Shown piece after piece: positions 50,746 through 60,054 of a DNA stretch of 64,000 nt. Location: contig CAWBTC010000005.1 in the NCBI GenBank assembly GCA_963791635.1, positions 1,240,001 through 1,304,000 of the forward strand, read 5' to 3'. The notes below the pieces were generated by a model, which saw nothing but the letters and a program-made list of their open reading frames with translations, made no database searches and was not told the origin of the DNA. Each line of letters begins with the position of its first letter. The first letter of the stretch is position 1. A program made the translations under genes and the position numbers. Source of the stretch: VFMC01 sp963791635 (GTDB lineage: Bacteria; Actinomycetota; Acidimicrobiia; Acidimicrobiales; Ilumatobacteraceae).

Positions 50746-53358
50746 GTGTCGGACACGGCCATCGGTGCCACGCCGACGGCAACCACGAACATGACGGCAG
50801 CGAGTCGGCGGACGATGTTGATGTCCGCCGCGCTCGTCGTCGCGTCCGTGGCCGTGCTCCTCGGTGCCGGCCTGGTCGACTCCCCGCCTCGGACCGCCCT
50901 GCTCAGCTGGTGGATGATCGCCCTGATCGCCGTCGCGGCGGAGTTCATGGTGTTCGATGTGGAGTTCCGTCGCGAGGTGTACTCGTTCACGTTCAGCGAG
51001 ATGCCGATGGTCCTCGGGTTGTTCCTGGCCCACCCCCGCGACCTCCTGATCGGCCGCCTGGCCGGCGAACTGCTGTTCCTCGCGTTGCGCGAACGCCAAC
51101 CGCCCCGCAAGATCGCCCTCAACCTGGCGGCGTTCCTGGCCGAGACCACTGCGCTGCTCGGCGTGTACCACCTGCTGGGCGGTGATCTCCAGGTCACCGG
51201 CCCCGCCGAATGGGCACGCGCGCTGGTCGCGACCACCGCGGCCGTGCTCGTCGGGTATCTGGTCGTGTTCCAGGTGGTCCGCTGGCACGGCGCCCCGATC
51301 GGGCTGTCATCGATCTTGATGATCGGTGCCCTCACGATCCCGGTGAACACGAGCTTCGCCCTCGTCATCGGTGTGCTGCTCGTGGAACGGCCGTGGGCAA
51401 CGGTGCTGCTCGCCGGCGTCGGCGGCTTCCTCGTGATCGCATATCGCTCCTACACCGCGTTGCGCCAGCGCTACGAGAGCCTGTCCCTGCTCTACGACTT
51501 CACTCGCCTCGTCAGCGGTGCGCAGCGCCCCGACGCCGTGCTGGAAGCGATGCTCGGCCAGGCCAAGGACCTCCTGCGCGCCGAGCGCGCCGAGATCTGG
51601 CTGCACGACGACGTGCACACGATGCTCCGCCTCAGCGTCGACGACCAGGGTCGCTCCACGAGCGACCTCGCCGTCGACGCACCGATGACGATGGCTGCCT
51701 GGTTCGCCGGTCACGGCGATGCCCAGGTCATCGCCGACGATCACGCCGACCCGCTCGCCCGCTCGCTCTTGCGTCACCTTCAGGCACACGACGGGATCGT
51801 CGCCCCGATCACCGAGTCGGGCGAGGTGGTGGGTCTGGTCGCGGTGGTGAACCGCCTCGGCGAGGTCAACCGGTTCCAGGAGAGCGACCGAACGATGTTC
51901 GCCACACTCGCCAACCACGCCAGTGTTGCGCTCGAGAACGGTCGCCTCATCGATCGCCTCCACGACGAAGCTCGCCTCCGTGAGCACGAGGCGCTGCACG
52001 ACGCGCTCACGGGACTGCCGAACCGCGTCATGCTCGGCGACCGACTCCGCGACGAGCTCGCTGCGGTCGCCAGCGGGGGGCCCCCGATCGCTGTGGGACT
52101 GATGGATCTCGACGGATTCAAGGAGGTCAACGACACCCTCGGCCACCAGGCAGGCGACACGGTGCTGGTGGAGGTGGCCCGTCGCGTCTCCTATGCAGCT
52201 GAGACGGCAGCGATGGTGGCACGGCTCGGCGGCGACGAGTTTGCGATCTTGGTCGACACCGATGTCGATCGGCTCGCGCTCGAGATGCTTGCACGCAGGA
52301 TCCGCGACGAGTTGGGCCGTCCGCTGGCGGTCGACGGGATGAGGATCAACGTGAGTGCGAGCATCGGCTTCGCGTGTGCACCGGCCGACGCCACCGATGC
52401 GCCGACGCTGCTGCAGCGCGCCGACGTGGCGATGTACGCGGCCAAGGCAGGTACCGGGAACGGTGTGGCGTTCTACGATGCGATCCGCGACGAGAACAGT
52501 CCGCGCCGGCTGGCGCTCGCGAACGAGCTCCGCTCGGCCATCGACCACGGCGAGCTCACGCTCGTGTTCCAACCCAAGGCCGACCTCGCCTCGGGCAATA
52601 TCGTCGGCTTCGAGGCCCTCGTGCGCTGGCGGCACCCCGAGTTCGGTCAGGTGTATCCCGACGAGTTCATCCCGATCGTGGAACGGACGGGTTCGATCAA
52701 CGAGCTGACCGTGTTCGTGCTGAATCGTGCAGTGGAGCAGGTGGTGATCTGGTGCCGTGAGGGCCATCGGTGGTCGGTCGCGGTGAACGTCGCGATGCGC
52801 AACCTGCTCGACAACGACTTCGCGGCGATCGTCCAGCATGCGCTGGAACACGCTGGATGTGAGCCGGCCCTGCTCACCCTGGAGATCACCGAGACCAACG
52901 TGATGACCGACACAGCTCGTACGATCCACGTGATGGAGCGCCTGGCGGCGCTCGGGGTGCGTCTCTCGGTCGACGATTTCGGCACCGGGTACTCGTCGTT
53001 GTCATACCTCCAACAGCTGCCCGTGGTGGAGCTGAAGATCGACCAGTGCTTCGTGCGCGACATGGTTCGCGACTCCGGCGCCGACGCGATCGTGCGTTCG
53101 GTGCTCGACCTTGCCTCGAACCTCGAACTGTCGGTCGTCGCAGAAGGCGTGGAGGATCGCGAGACCTGGGACCGTCTGCGGCGCCTCGGGTGCACTCAAG
53201 CGCAGGGCTACCACCTCGCCCGCCCGATGCCCGCCGACGACATCGGACCGTGGTTCTCGGCGCTCGTCGGCGAAAGTGCGGTGACCGTTGGCCACGTTGG
53301 GCGCGAGGTGCCCGTGGAGGCGGCGATGTTCGGTGTCCGACGGGGGAACCCGTCTTGA
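50746..53358 (+). CDS. Membrane GAF-GGDEF-EAL cyclic di-GMP protein, paralogue A
   Basis: An 870-aa signalling protein. GTG 50746 follows AGAGGAGGCGGC. Residues about 30-215 form an integral membrane sensor of some six helices with FRREVYSFTFSEMPMVLG and KIALNLAAFLAETTALL. A GAF domain spans about 245-405 (SLSLLYDFTRLVSGAQRPDAVLEAM). GGDEF is at 495-499 and EAL at 623-625, with ITETNVM, DDFGTGYSSLSYLQ, KID and AEGVED all present, so both activities may be intact. The tandem copy at 55642 has the same length and about the same order. It follows subtilase 2. Confidence 0.9.
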   Translation: MSDTAIGATPTATTNMTAASRRTMLMSAALVVASVAVLLGAGLVDSPPRTALLSWWMIALIAVAAEFMVFDVEFRREVYSFTFSEMPMVLGLFLAHPRDLLIGRLAGELLFLALRERQPPRKIALNLAAFLAETTALLGVYHLLGGDLQVTGPAEWARALVATTAAVLVGYLVVFQVVRWHGAPIGLSSILMIGALTIPVNTSFALVIGVLLVERPWATVLLAGVGGFLVIAYRSYTALRQRYESLSLLYDFTRLVSGAQRPDAVLEAMLGQAKDLLRAERAEIWLHDDVHTMLRLSVDDQGRSTSDLAVDAPMTMAAWFAGHGDAQVIADDHADPLARSLLRHLQAHDGIVAPITESGEVVGLVAVVNRLGEVNRFQESDRTMFATLANHASVALENGRLIDRLHDEARLREHEALHDALTGLPNRVMLGDRLRDELAAVASGGPPIAVGLMDLDGFKEVNDTLGHQAGDTVLVEVARRVSYAAETAAMVARLGGDEFAILVDTDVDRLALEMLARRIRDELGRPLAVDGMRINVSASIGFACAPADATDAPTLLQRADVAMYAAKAGTGNGVAFYDAIRDENSPRRLALANELRSAIDHGELTLVFQPKADLASGNIVGFEALVRWRHPEFGQVYPDEFIPIVERTGSINELTVFVLNRAVEQVVIWCREGHRWSVAVNVAMRNLLDNDFAAIVQHALEHAGCEPALLTLEITETNVMTDTARTIHVMERLAALGVRLSVDDFGTGYSSLSYLQQLPVVELKIDQCFVRDMVRDSGADAIVRSVLDLASNLELSVVAEGVEDRETWDRLRRLGCTQAQGYHLARPMPADDIGPWFSALVGESAVTVGHVGREVPVEAAMFGVRRGNPS

Positions 53359-53406
53359 TCAACCCTTGAGGAAGCGGCACCGACGTCGCGTCCTCAGGCA
53401 CCATCG

Positions 53407-53427
53407 AACCCTTGTCTGACAAGGGTT
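53407..53427 (+). terminator. Terminator-like hairpin after GGDEF-EAL paralogue A
   Basis: AACCCTTG and CAAGGGTT form a perfect 8-bp stem around TCTGA, followed by TTCT. It is about 48 nt past the stop codon. Another small hairpin (GACGGG-GGAA-CCCGTC) spans the gene's last codons. Confidence 0.55.
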
Positions 53428-53634
53428 TCTGCCCGCACGAGACCGGCGATCGTGCGCAGCCGACCTGCCACGCAGCGCAGGATTCCGGGGGATCAAGCTT
53501 GTCCTTCCCTGAACTGGTGTTCCGTCGTCCGACCTGCGTCAATGTGCCTGCCCGATTCGTGCACCGCGTGTGTGCATCCCCACCAATCGGGCGCCCGGAT
53601 ACTGGGCGGCGGCGAACGAGAAGGAGTGCCAGGA

Positions 53635-55542
53635 ATGTCGACGAGCGCGAAGCGGCCTGCGAGGCGGCTCACATCCGTTGTCGCCTCGATGGTCGTCCCG
53701 ATCATCTCGGTGTCTGCGGTTGGCGGCGTGCTCGTGACGACACCTGCCCGAGCCAGCGCGGACGAGCCCGGCGTCATCGGGTTCGAGGGTGAGCTGGCGA
53801 GCGGAGAGCTCGTTGACGTCGTGGTGCGTGCCATCGACGGCGAGGTGGACGCAGGGCGCCGGACCTTCCTCGCCCTCGGCGGTACCGTCGAGACGTCGCT
53901 GCCGATCATCGGCGGGTTCTCCGGCTCGATCGACGCCGACCGCCTCGACGATCTCGCTGCATCGAGCGCCGTGCTCACCGTCACCCCCGACAGCGACATC
54001 GAGCCGATGGGCATCGATCCCGCGCTCGGGTACGACTCGAAGGACACATCGTCGATGTCGGCGATCACCCGCATCGTCGGAGCGCAGCAGTTGTGGGACA
54101 AGGGATTCGTCGGCCAGGGCATCGACGTCGCCGTGATCGATACGGGTGTCACCCGCGTGGCAGGCCTCGACGGTGAGGGCAAGGTGCTCGACGGACCAGA
54201 TCTGTCGTTCGACTCGCTCGATCCAGAGCTCGTGTCGAAGGACGCGTTCGGTCATGGCACTCACATGGCCGGCATCATCGCCGGCTCCGACGTGGCGCCG
54301 GGCACGAGTGCACGCACGTGCCGCACATGCCTGGGCCGCAGTGCCTACACCGACAGCGCAAAGTTCGTCGGCGTCGCACCGGAAGCACGGATCATCAACG
54401 TCAAGGTTGGGGCCTTCGACGGTGCCGCTGACGTGTCGCAGGTGATCGCCGCGATCGACTGGGTGGTCCAGCACCGTTCCGACCCTGGCGTGAACATCCG
54501 CGTGATGAACCTCAGCTTCGGGACCGACTCGCTGCAGGATCCAGGCCTCGACCCCCTGGTGTTCGCAGCCGAGCAGGCATGGAACGCCGGCATCGTGGTC
54601 GTCGCCTCGGCCGGCAACGACGGCATGGCAACTGCCAGTCTGGCAACGCCGGCAGTGTCGCATTCGATCATCGCTGTCGGCGCGAGCGACCCACGCGGCA
54701 CGTTGACCACCTCTGACGATTCGATCCCGACGTTCGCGCAGCACGGCGGCTCCACTCGCGGTGTCGACGTGGTGGCACCGGGGGTCTCGGTCATCGGCCT
54801 TCGTGTGCCGGGTGGCTTCATCGACACCAACGTCGACACCGGCAGAGTGGGCACCCGATTCCAGCGGGCGAGCGGCACCAGCCAGGCCACGGCCGTCGTG
54901 TCGGGGATGGTGGCACTGCTGCTGTCTCGCACCCCGGAAGCCACTCCGGACATGGTGAAGGCCTACCTCACCGGGAACGCCAAGAAGATCCAGTGGCGAT
55001 CCGACGACCACGACCGCGACGGGCGCACGCCTGCTCGCCTCCGACCGATCTCGGAGACCTGGCACGCCGGGTCCGGCTCGGCCTTCGTCGGTGGGAGCCG
55101 ACGGGTCCGCCCAGCAACCGCACCTGCACCGACCGGCACCGGGCTCGGCACGCTCGAGGCCTCCCGCGGCACGTACCACGTCACGAACGGCGAGACAGAG
55201 CTGCGCGGCGAGGTGGACATCTTCGGAACCGCCTGGGACCCGACGGTGTGGACCGGCCTCTCGTCGACGCAGACGGCATGGAGCGGCGGCATCTGGAACG
55301 GCAACCGCTGGACCGGAGACGCCTGGGGTGACACTGGATGGGTGAACGTGCCGTGGACCGGTGCCGAGACCACCTCGGACGACTGGTCCGGCGTGCGCTG
55401 GAAGGGCGTGCGCTGGAAGGGCGTGATCTGGGACGGCGTGCGCTGGAAGGGCGCCGACTGGACCTCGGGCCAGTGGACCTCGGGCGGCTGGAGCGGTGTC
55501 CGCTGGAAGGGCGCCGCCTGGTCAGACGCCAGTTGGTCGTGA
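53635..55542 (+). CDS. Secreted subtilase (S8) with Trp-pentad C-terminal repeats, copy 3
   Basis: A 635-aa exported serine protease, intact. ATG 53635 with GAAGGAG upstream opens STSAKRPARRLTSVVASMVV (signal). An I9-like propeptide follows, then D169 (VAVIDTGV), H207 (GHGTHMAGI), CRTCLG, Asn in SAGNDG, and S416 (SGTSQATA). The linker includes RSDDHDRDGRTPARLRP, GSGSAFVGGS, and GTLEASRGTYHVTNG. The final 88 residues hold 18 pentad positions, 17 with Trp and one with Thr (TGAETTSDDW). The consensus here is W-K/S-G-V-R. No 229-bp repeat or small ORF precedes it; the upstream 276 nt contain only a terminator hairpin. Confidence 0.92.
   Translation: MSTSAKRPARRLTSVVASMVVPIISVSAVGGVLVTTPARASADEPGVIGFEGELASGELVDVVVRAIDGEVDAGRRTFLALGGTVETSLPIIGGFSGSIDADRLDDLAASSAVLTVTPDSDIEPMGIDPALGYDSKDTSSMSAITRIVGAQQLWDKGFVGQGIDVAVIDTGVTRVAGLDGEGKVLDGPDLSFDSLDPELVSKDAFGHGTHMAGIIAGSDVAPGTSARTCRTCLGRSAYTDSAKFVGVAPEARIINVKVGAFDGAADVSQVIAAIDWVVQHRSDPGVNIRVMNLSFGTDSLQDPGLDPLVFAAEQAWNAGIVVVASAGNDGMATASLATPAVSHSIIAVGASDPRGTLTTSDDSIPTFAQHGGSTRGVDVVAPGVSVIGLRVPGGFIDTNVDTGRVGTRFQRASGTSQATAVVSGMVALLLSRTPEATPDMVKAYLTGNAKKIQWRSDDHDRDGRTPARLRPISETWHAGSGSAFVGGSRRVRPATAPAPTGTGLGTLEASRGTYHVTNGETELRGEVDIFGTAWDPTVWTGLSSTQTAWSGGIWNGNRWTGDAWGDTGWVNVPWTGAETTSDDWSGVRWKGVRWKGVIWDGVRWKGADWTSGQWTSGGWSGVRWKGAAWSDASWS
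55279..55542 (+). repeat. 15-bp tandem repeats encoding Trp pentads (copy 3)
   Basis: Same 15-bp period as copies 1 and 2, but units have diverged to TGGAAGGGCGTGCGC-like. One unit has Thr in place of Trp. Confidence 0.88.
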
Positions 55543-55641
55543 TTGCCGGGACACTGCGAACTGGGGACCGTCGCGGACTCAACCCTTCCCCTCGCGGTGC
55601 CGATACCACTCAGCGGTGAGACGGCCGGCGGAGGAGCCGAA

Positions 55642-58254
55642 GTGACAGACAAGCAGCGGGCACTCGTCGAGCACGAACCGACGAACCCGGCGACGCTCGA
55701 GAGGACGCAGGCAGGACGGCGCACCGCCGTCTTGTGCGTCGCGCTCGTCGTGGTGTCAGGTGTGGTCCTGTCCTCACGATCGCTGCTCGACTCCGTCCCG
55801 CACGCCTTCACCATGTCGTGGTGGGTGTTGGCCCTCATTGCAGCGCTGTCGCTGATGACCGAGTTCAAGGTCGAGTTCCGCCGTGAGGCGGTGACGTTCA
55901 CGTTCAGCGAGGTGCTCCTGGTCCTCGGAGTGTTCTTGGCGGCACCGTGGTCGTTGCTGCTCGGACGGCTGCTCGGCGAGACGCTGGTGTTCGTCCTGAA
56001 AGAGCGCCAACCACTGCGCAAGACCGGACTCAACCTCGCCAGCTCGGTCGCCGAGGTGACCACCTTGCTCGTCGTCCACGACCTGCTGGGGGGTGGCACC
56101 GACGTCACCGACCCAGTGCACTGGCTGAAGGCGCTCGTCGCCGTCGCCTGCGCAGATCTCGTCGGCTACGCCGTGATCTACCAGGCGCTGCGCTGGCACG
56201 GTGCGCCGATCACCTTGCGGTCGCTGTTCGGCATCGCAGTGATCACCGTGCCGGTCAACACGAGCTTCGCCCTCGTCATCGGGATCCTCCTGGTCGAACG
56301 TCCGATCGGCACCTTCCTCCTGCTCGGTGTCGGCGGCTTCCTCGTGCTCTCGTACCGCTCGTACACCGCGTTGCGGCAACGATTCGAGAGCCTCTCGCTC
56401 CTGTACGACTTCACTCGGCTCGTCAGCGGCGCCCAGCGCCCCGACGCGGTGCTCGAAGCGATGCTCGCCCAGGCCAAGAACCTCTTGCGCGCCGAGCGGG
56501 CAGAGATCTGGCTGCAGGACGAGACGATGCTGCGGCTCTCCGTCGACGACCACGGTCGCTCTGCCGGCGAGGTGCCGGAGATGCAGCCCGGCACGATCAC
56601 GAACTGGTTCCTCGTCAACTCCGGCGCCACCGTGCTGGGCACCGACCCCAAGAACGCCCCGACGGGCGGACGGATGGCCGAGGAGGCCGGTGAGGCGCTG
56701 CTCCGTGCGCTCATCGCCCGAAACTGCATCGTCGCCCCGATCACCGAGTCGGGTGAAGTGGTGGGCCTCGTCGCCGTCGTGAACCGCCTGGGCGACGTGA
56801 ACTCGTTCAACGACTCCGACCGCACGATGTTCGCCACGCTCGCCAACCACGCCAGCGTGGCACTCGAGAACGGCAGGCTCATCGACCGCTTGCACGAGGA
56901 GGCGCAGCTTCGCGAACACGAGGCGCTCCACGACGCACTCACCGGGCTACCCAATCGTGTCCTGCTCGGCGACCGGTTGCGCGACGAGCTGATCGCCGTG
57001 GCCGAACGTGGCCAGCCGCTCGCGGTCGGGCTGATGGACCTCGACGGATTCAAGGAGGTCAACGACACCCTCGGGCACCATGCGGGCGACGCCGTGCTCG
57101 GCGAGGTGGCACGACGCCTCGCGTACTCGGCCGAATCGGCGGCCCTCGTGGCCCGGCTCGGTGGCGACGAGTTCGCGATCCTGGTGGCGCACACCGCCGA
57201 TCGCATCGAGTTGGAGTCGTTGGCCCGCCGCATTCGCGCTGAGCTGGCCCGGCCGTTCAACATCGACGGCGTGCGGATCAACATCAGCGGCAGCATCGGC
57301 TTCGCGATCGCACCGGACGATGCGTCCGATGCTCCGACGCTGCTGCAGCGAGCCGACGTCGCGATGTACAGCGCAAAGGCCGGCCACGGCAATGGCGTGG
57401 CGTTCTACGAGGCGATCCGCGACGAGAACTCCCCACGTCGTCTGGCCCTTGCGACCGACCTCCGCGCCGCGATCGCCGACGGTCAGTTGAGCCTCGTGTT
57501 CCAGCCGAAGGCGCGCCTGATCGATGACGAGGTGATCGGCTTCGAGGCTCTCGTTCGTTGGCGGCACCCCGAGCTGGGCCAAGTCTTCCCGGACGAGTTC
57601 ATCCCGATCGCGGAGCGGACCGGCATCATCAGTGACCTCACCGTGTGGGTGCTGCGCGCATCGGTCGCGCAGCTGGCGGAATGGCGTGCGCTCGGGCACC
57701 GCTGGTCGGTCGCCGTCAACGTCGCGATGCGCAACCTGCTCGACGACGACTTCTCGGCCATCGTCGACGAGCTGCTGACACGTCACCGCTGCGATCCCGC
57801 CTCGCTCATCTTGGAGATCACCGAGACGAGCGTCATGACCGACACCGCTCGCACCATCGAGGTCATGCAACGCCTGTCGGAGCTGGGCGTGCGACTGTCC
57901 GTCGACGACTTCGGCACCGGCTATTCGTCGCTGTCCTACCTGCAGCAACTCCCGGTCGAGGAGCTGAAGATCGACAAGTGCTTCGTGCGCGACATGCTCA
58001 ACGACTCCAGCGCCGAGGCGATCGTGCGCTCGGTGCTCGACCTCGCGGGCAACCTCGAGCTCCGGGTCGTGGCCGAGGGAGTGGAGGATCGCCAGACTTG
58101 GGAACGCCTGCGCCAGCTCGGCTGCCAGATCGCGCAGGGCTACTTCCTCTCTCGCCCGATGCCGCCTGCCGACATCGAGCCGTGGTATGCCGCGCTCCGC
58201 AGGGAGTGGCCGCTGTACGCCGCCGGTGCGTCGCTCACGTCCCTCGGCACCTGA
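55642..58254 (+). CDS. Membrane GAF-GGDEF-EAL cyclic di-GMP protein, paralogue B
   Basis: An 870-aa tandem paralogue of 50746-53358. GTG 55642 has GAGGAG upstream. The N-terminal membrane sensor (FKVEFRREAVTFTFSEVLLVLG, KTGLNLASSVAEVTTLLVVHD), GAF domain, GGDEF at 507-511 (ARLGGDEFAILVAH), and EAL at 635-637 (GFEALVRWRHPELG) align along the whole length; most variation is in the N-terminal tail and GAF loop. EAL catalytic residues are conserved. It follows subtilase 3 by 99 nt, reproducing the protease then GGDEF-EAL order of the preceding unit. Confidence 0.9.
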   Translation: MTDKQRALVEHEPTNPATLERTQAGRRTAVLCVALVVVSGVVLSSRSLLDSVPHAFTMSWWVLALIAALSLMTEFKVEFRREAVTFTFSEVLLVLGVFLAAPWSLLLGRLLGETLVFVLKERQPLRKTGLNLASSVAEVTTLLVVHDLLGGGTDVTDPVHWLKALVAVACADLVGYAVIYQALRWHGAPITLRSLFGIAVITVPVNTSFALVIGILLVERPIGTFLLLGVGGFLVLSYRSYTALRQRFESLSLLYDFTRLVSGAQRPDAVLEAMLAQAKNLLRAERAEIWLQDETMLRLSVDDHGRSAGEVPEMQPGTITNWFLVNSGATVLGTDPKNAPTGGRMAEEAGEALLRALIARNCIVAPITESGEVVGLVAVVNRLGDVNSFNDSDRTMFATLANHASVALENGRLIDRLHEEAQLREHEALHDALTGLPNRVLLGDRLRDELIAVAERGQPLAVGLMDLDGFKEVNDTLGHHAGDAVLGEVARRLAYSAESAALVARLGGDEFAILVAHTADRIELESLARRIRAELARPFNIDGVRINISGSIGFAIAPDDASDAPTLLQRADVAMYSAKAGHGNGVAFYEAIRDENSPRRLALATDLRAAIADGQLSLVFQPKARLIDDEVIGFEALVRWRHPELGQVFPDEFIPIAERTGIISDLTVWVLRASVAQLAEWRALGHRWSVAVNVAMRNLLDDDFSAIVDELLTRHRCDPASLILEITETSVMTDTARTIEVMQRLSELGVRLSVDDFGTGYSSLSYLQQLPVEELKIDKCFVRDMLNDSSAEAIVRSVLDLAGNLELRVVAEGVEDRQTWERLRQLGCQIAQGYFLSRPMPPADIEPWYAALRREWPLYAAGASLTSLGT

Positions 58255-58309
58255 CCGTCTGCGCGTTCGCGCGACACCGCCAACCCCCAACGTCGATAGG
58301 TTCGTCCGG

Positions 58310-59359
58310 ATGAGCGGTCTGGCCGAGCCAACACCCTTCATCGTCCCGACCGTGGACCTGTCGGGATGGGCCAACGGCGACTTGGCAGCACGAGCGTCGA
58401 TCGCCCGCGAGATCGACAACGCGTGCCGCACCGTCGGTTTCATCCAGATCGTCGGCCATGGCATCCCCCAACACGTGATCGACGGCCTCACTCGCGCGCA
58501 CGACGAGTTCTTCGGCCTCGCGCTCGAGACGAAGCGGCGGTATCAGGCTCCCCGTCCCTCGATCAACCGCGGCTACACGGCTCCGCGCACCGAGAAGTTG
58601 AGCTACAGCCTCGGCGTCGACTCCCCTGCCGACATGTTCGAGGCGTTCAATGTCGGTGCGAGCGTCACCGACTTCCCACGGCTCGACCTCGATCCGGAGA
58701 TCTACGCAGTCGACATCTGGCCCGACGAGACGACGGTGTTCCGACAGGGCGTGACCATGTGGTACGAGCACGCCGGCGCACTCGCCCGGACGATGACGTC
58801 GGTGTTCGCTCTCGCCCTCGATCTTCCCAGCGGGTTCTTCGAGCCGTACACCGACCACTCGATCGACGTCCTGCGGATGGTGAACTACGCGCTCGCACAG
58901 GGCACGGTCATCCAGCCGGATCAGCTCGGCATGGGGGCCCACACCGACTATGGAATCGTCACGATCCTGTGGGCCGACCCGGTGCCTGGCCTGCAGATCC
59001 TCGACGCGGACGGCCACTGGCACCCGGTGCTCCCCACGTCCGGATCGCTCCTCGTCAACCTCGGCGACCTGCTCGCCCGTTGGACGAATGACCGCTGGAT
59101 GTCGACGATGCACCGTGTCGTGCCGCCCACCGGCGCCGACGGCCGATCGCTGCGTCGGCGATCGGCCGCGTTCTTCCACGACGGCAACGCCGACACGCTG
59201 ATCTCGACGCTCGAGCCCTGCCGTACGAGCGACGGACCCGTGTACGACGACGTCACCGTCGCGGAGCACCTGGCGCGCAAGCTGGCAGGCTCGCGTGGGC
59301 TCGAGCTCAACGAACACGCAGCACGCGAAGCATCACGCATCGCCACTGTGAACGACTGA
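58310..59359 (+). CDS. Isopenicillin N synthase-like 2OG-Fe(II) dioxygenase
   Basis: A 349-aa non-heme iron oxygenase. ATG 58310 opens SGLAEPTPFIVPTVDLSGWANGD; the N-terminal DIOX_N region continues ACRTVGFIQIVGHGIP. Iron ligands are H211 and D213 (GAHTDYGIV) and the distal His in MSTMHRVVPP. The 2OG-binding Arg/Ser is in RRRSAAFF. The enzyme probably hydroxylates or oxidises a small molecule using 2-oxoglutarate and O2. It is an intact relative of the frameshifted gene at 15290. It may share an operon with the TetR-dehydrogenase pair. Confidence 0.85.
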   Translation: MSGLAEPTPFIVPTVDLSGWANGDLAARASIAREIDNACRTVGFIQIVGHGIPQHVIDGLTRAHDEFFGLALETKRRYQAPRPSINRGYTAPRTEKLSYSLGVDSPADMFEAFNVGASVTDFPRLDLDPEIYAVDIWPDETTVFRQGVTMWYEHAGALARTMTSVFALALDLPSGFFEPYTDHSIDVLRMVNYALAQGTVIQPDQLGMGAHTDYGIVTILWADPVPGLQILDADGHWHPVLPTSGSLLVNLGDLLARWTNDRWMSTMHRVVPPTGADGRSLRRRSAAFFHDGNADTLISTLEPCRTSDGPVYDDVTVAEHLARKLAGSRGLELNEHAAREASRIATVND

Positions 59360-59403
59360 GCCCATCCCCTCGCAGGACAACCGGCGACGTAACCTGACGG
59401 TCC

Positions 59404-60054
59404 GTGGCCCGCATGTCTCCCAGCGCACGCCGTGAGGCGATCATCGGCGCCGCCTTGCGCGTGGCGATCCGCAAGGGCTTCGGTTCCACCACTGTGCGCG
59501 ACGTGGCCGCCGAGGTGGGGTGTTCGAGCGGGCTGATCCATCACTACTTCGGTTCGATGGACGAAGTGCTGGCCGCAGCGTTCGAAGTGGCCGCCGGCCG
59601 AGATCTCGACGTCACGAACGCCGCCGTGGCGGCAGAGCCCACAGCCGGCGGGCAGTTGATGGCGTTCTTCTCCAGCTACGCCCGCACCGACGAGGACTGG
59701 TCGTTCCAGTTGTGGCTCGACGCCTGGGCCGAAGCCGCGCGGCAACCTGCGGTGGGCGCCACCTCACGACGGTTGAACGTGGCCTGGCAGCAGATGTTGG
59801 CCCGGATCATCGAGCGTGGCGTGGCCGATGGCGAGTTCCGTTGCGACGACCCCGATGGCGCGGCGTGGCGGATCGTGTCGATGGTCGACGGCCTTGCGCT
59901 GCAGAACGTTGCCCACGGCCCGATGCTCCCGCACAACGCCATCCTCGACTGGACGCTCACGACCACCGAGCACGAGCTCGACCTGCCCCATGGCACGCTC
60001 CCCCGCCCCGCCGCCGGTGTCGATCTCGGCGACCCGGTCACGGAGCTCGCGTGA
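59404..60054 (+). CDS. TetR family transcriptional regulator
   Basis: A 216-aa regulator from GTG 59404. The helix-turn-helix is AALRVAIRKGFGSTTVRDVAAEVGCSSGLIHHYFGSMDEVLAAAF (residues about 15-60), resembling the BetI branch. The C-terminal ligand-binding region has FQLWLDAWAEAARQPAVG and IVSMVDGLALQNV. The stop overlaps the next gene's GTG as GTGA, so it is coupled to the dimethylglycine/sarcosine dehydrogenase-like gene and may control methylated-amine use. Confidence 0.86.
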   Translation: MARMSPSARREAIIGAALRVAIRKGFGSTTVRDVAAEVGCSSGLIHHYFGSMDEVLAAAFEVAAGRDLDVTNAAVAAEPTAGGQLMAFFSSYARTDEDWSFQLWLDAWAEAARQPAVGATSRRLNVAWQQMLARIIERGVADGEFRCDDPDGAAWRIVSMVDGLALQNVAHGPMLPHNAILDWTLTTTEHELDLPHGTLPRPAAGVDLGDPVTELA

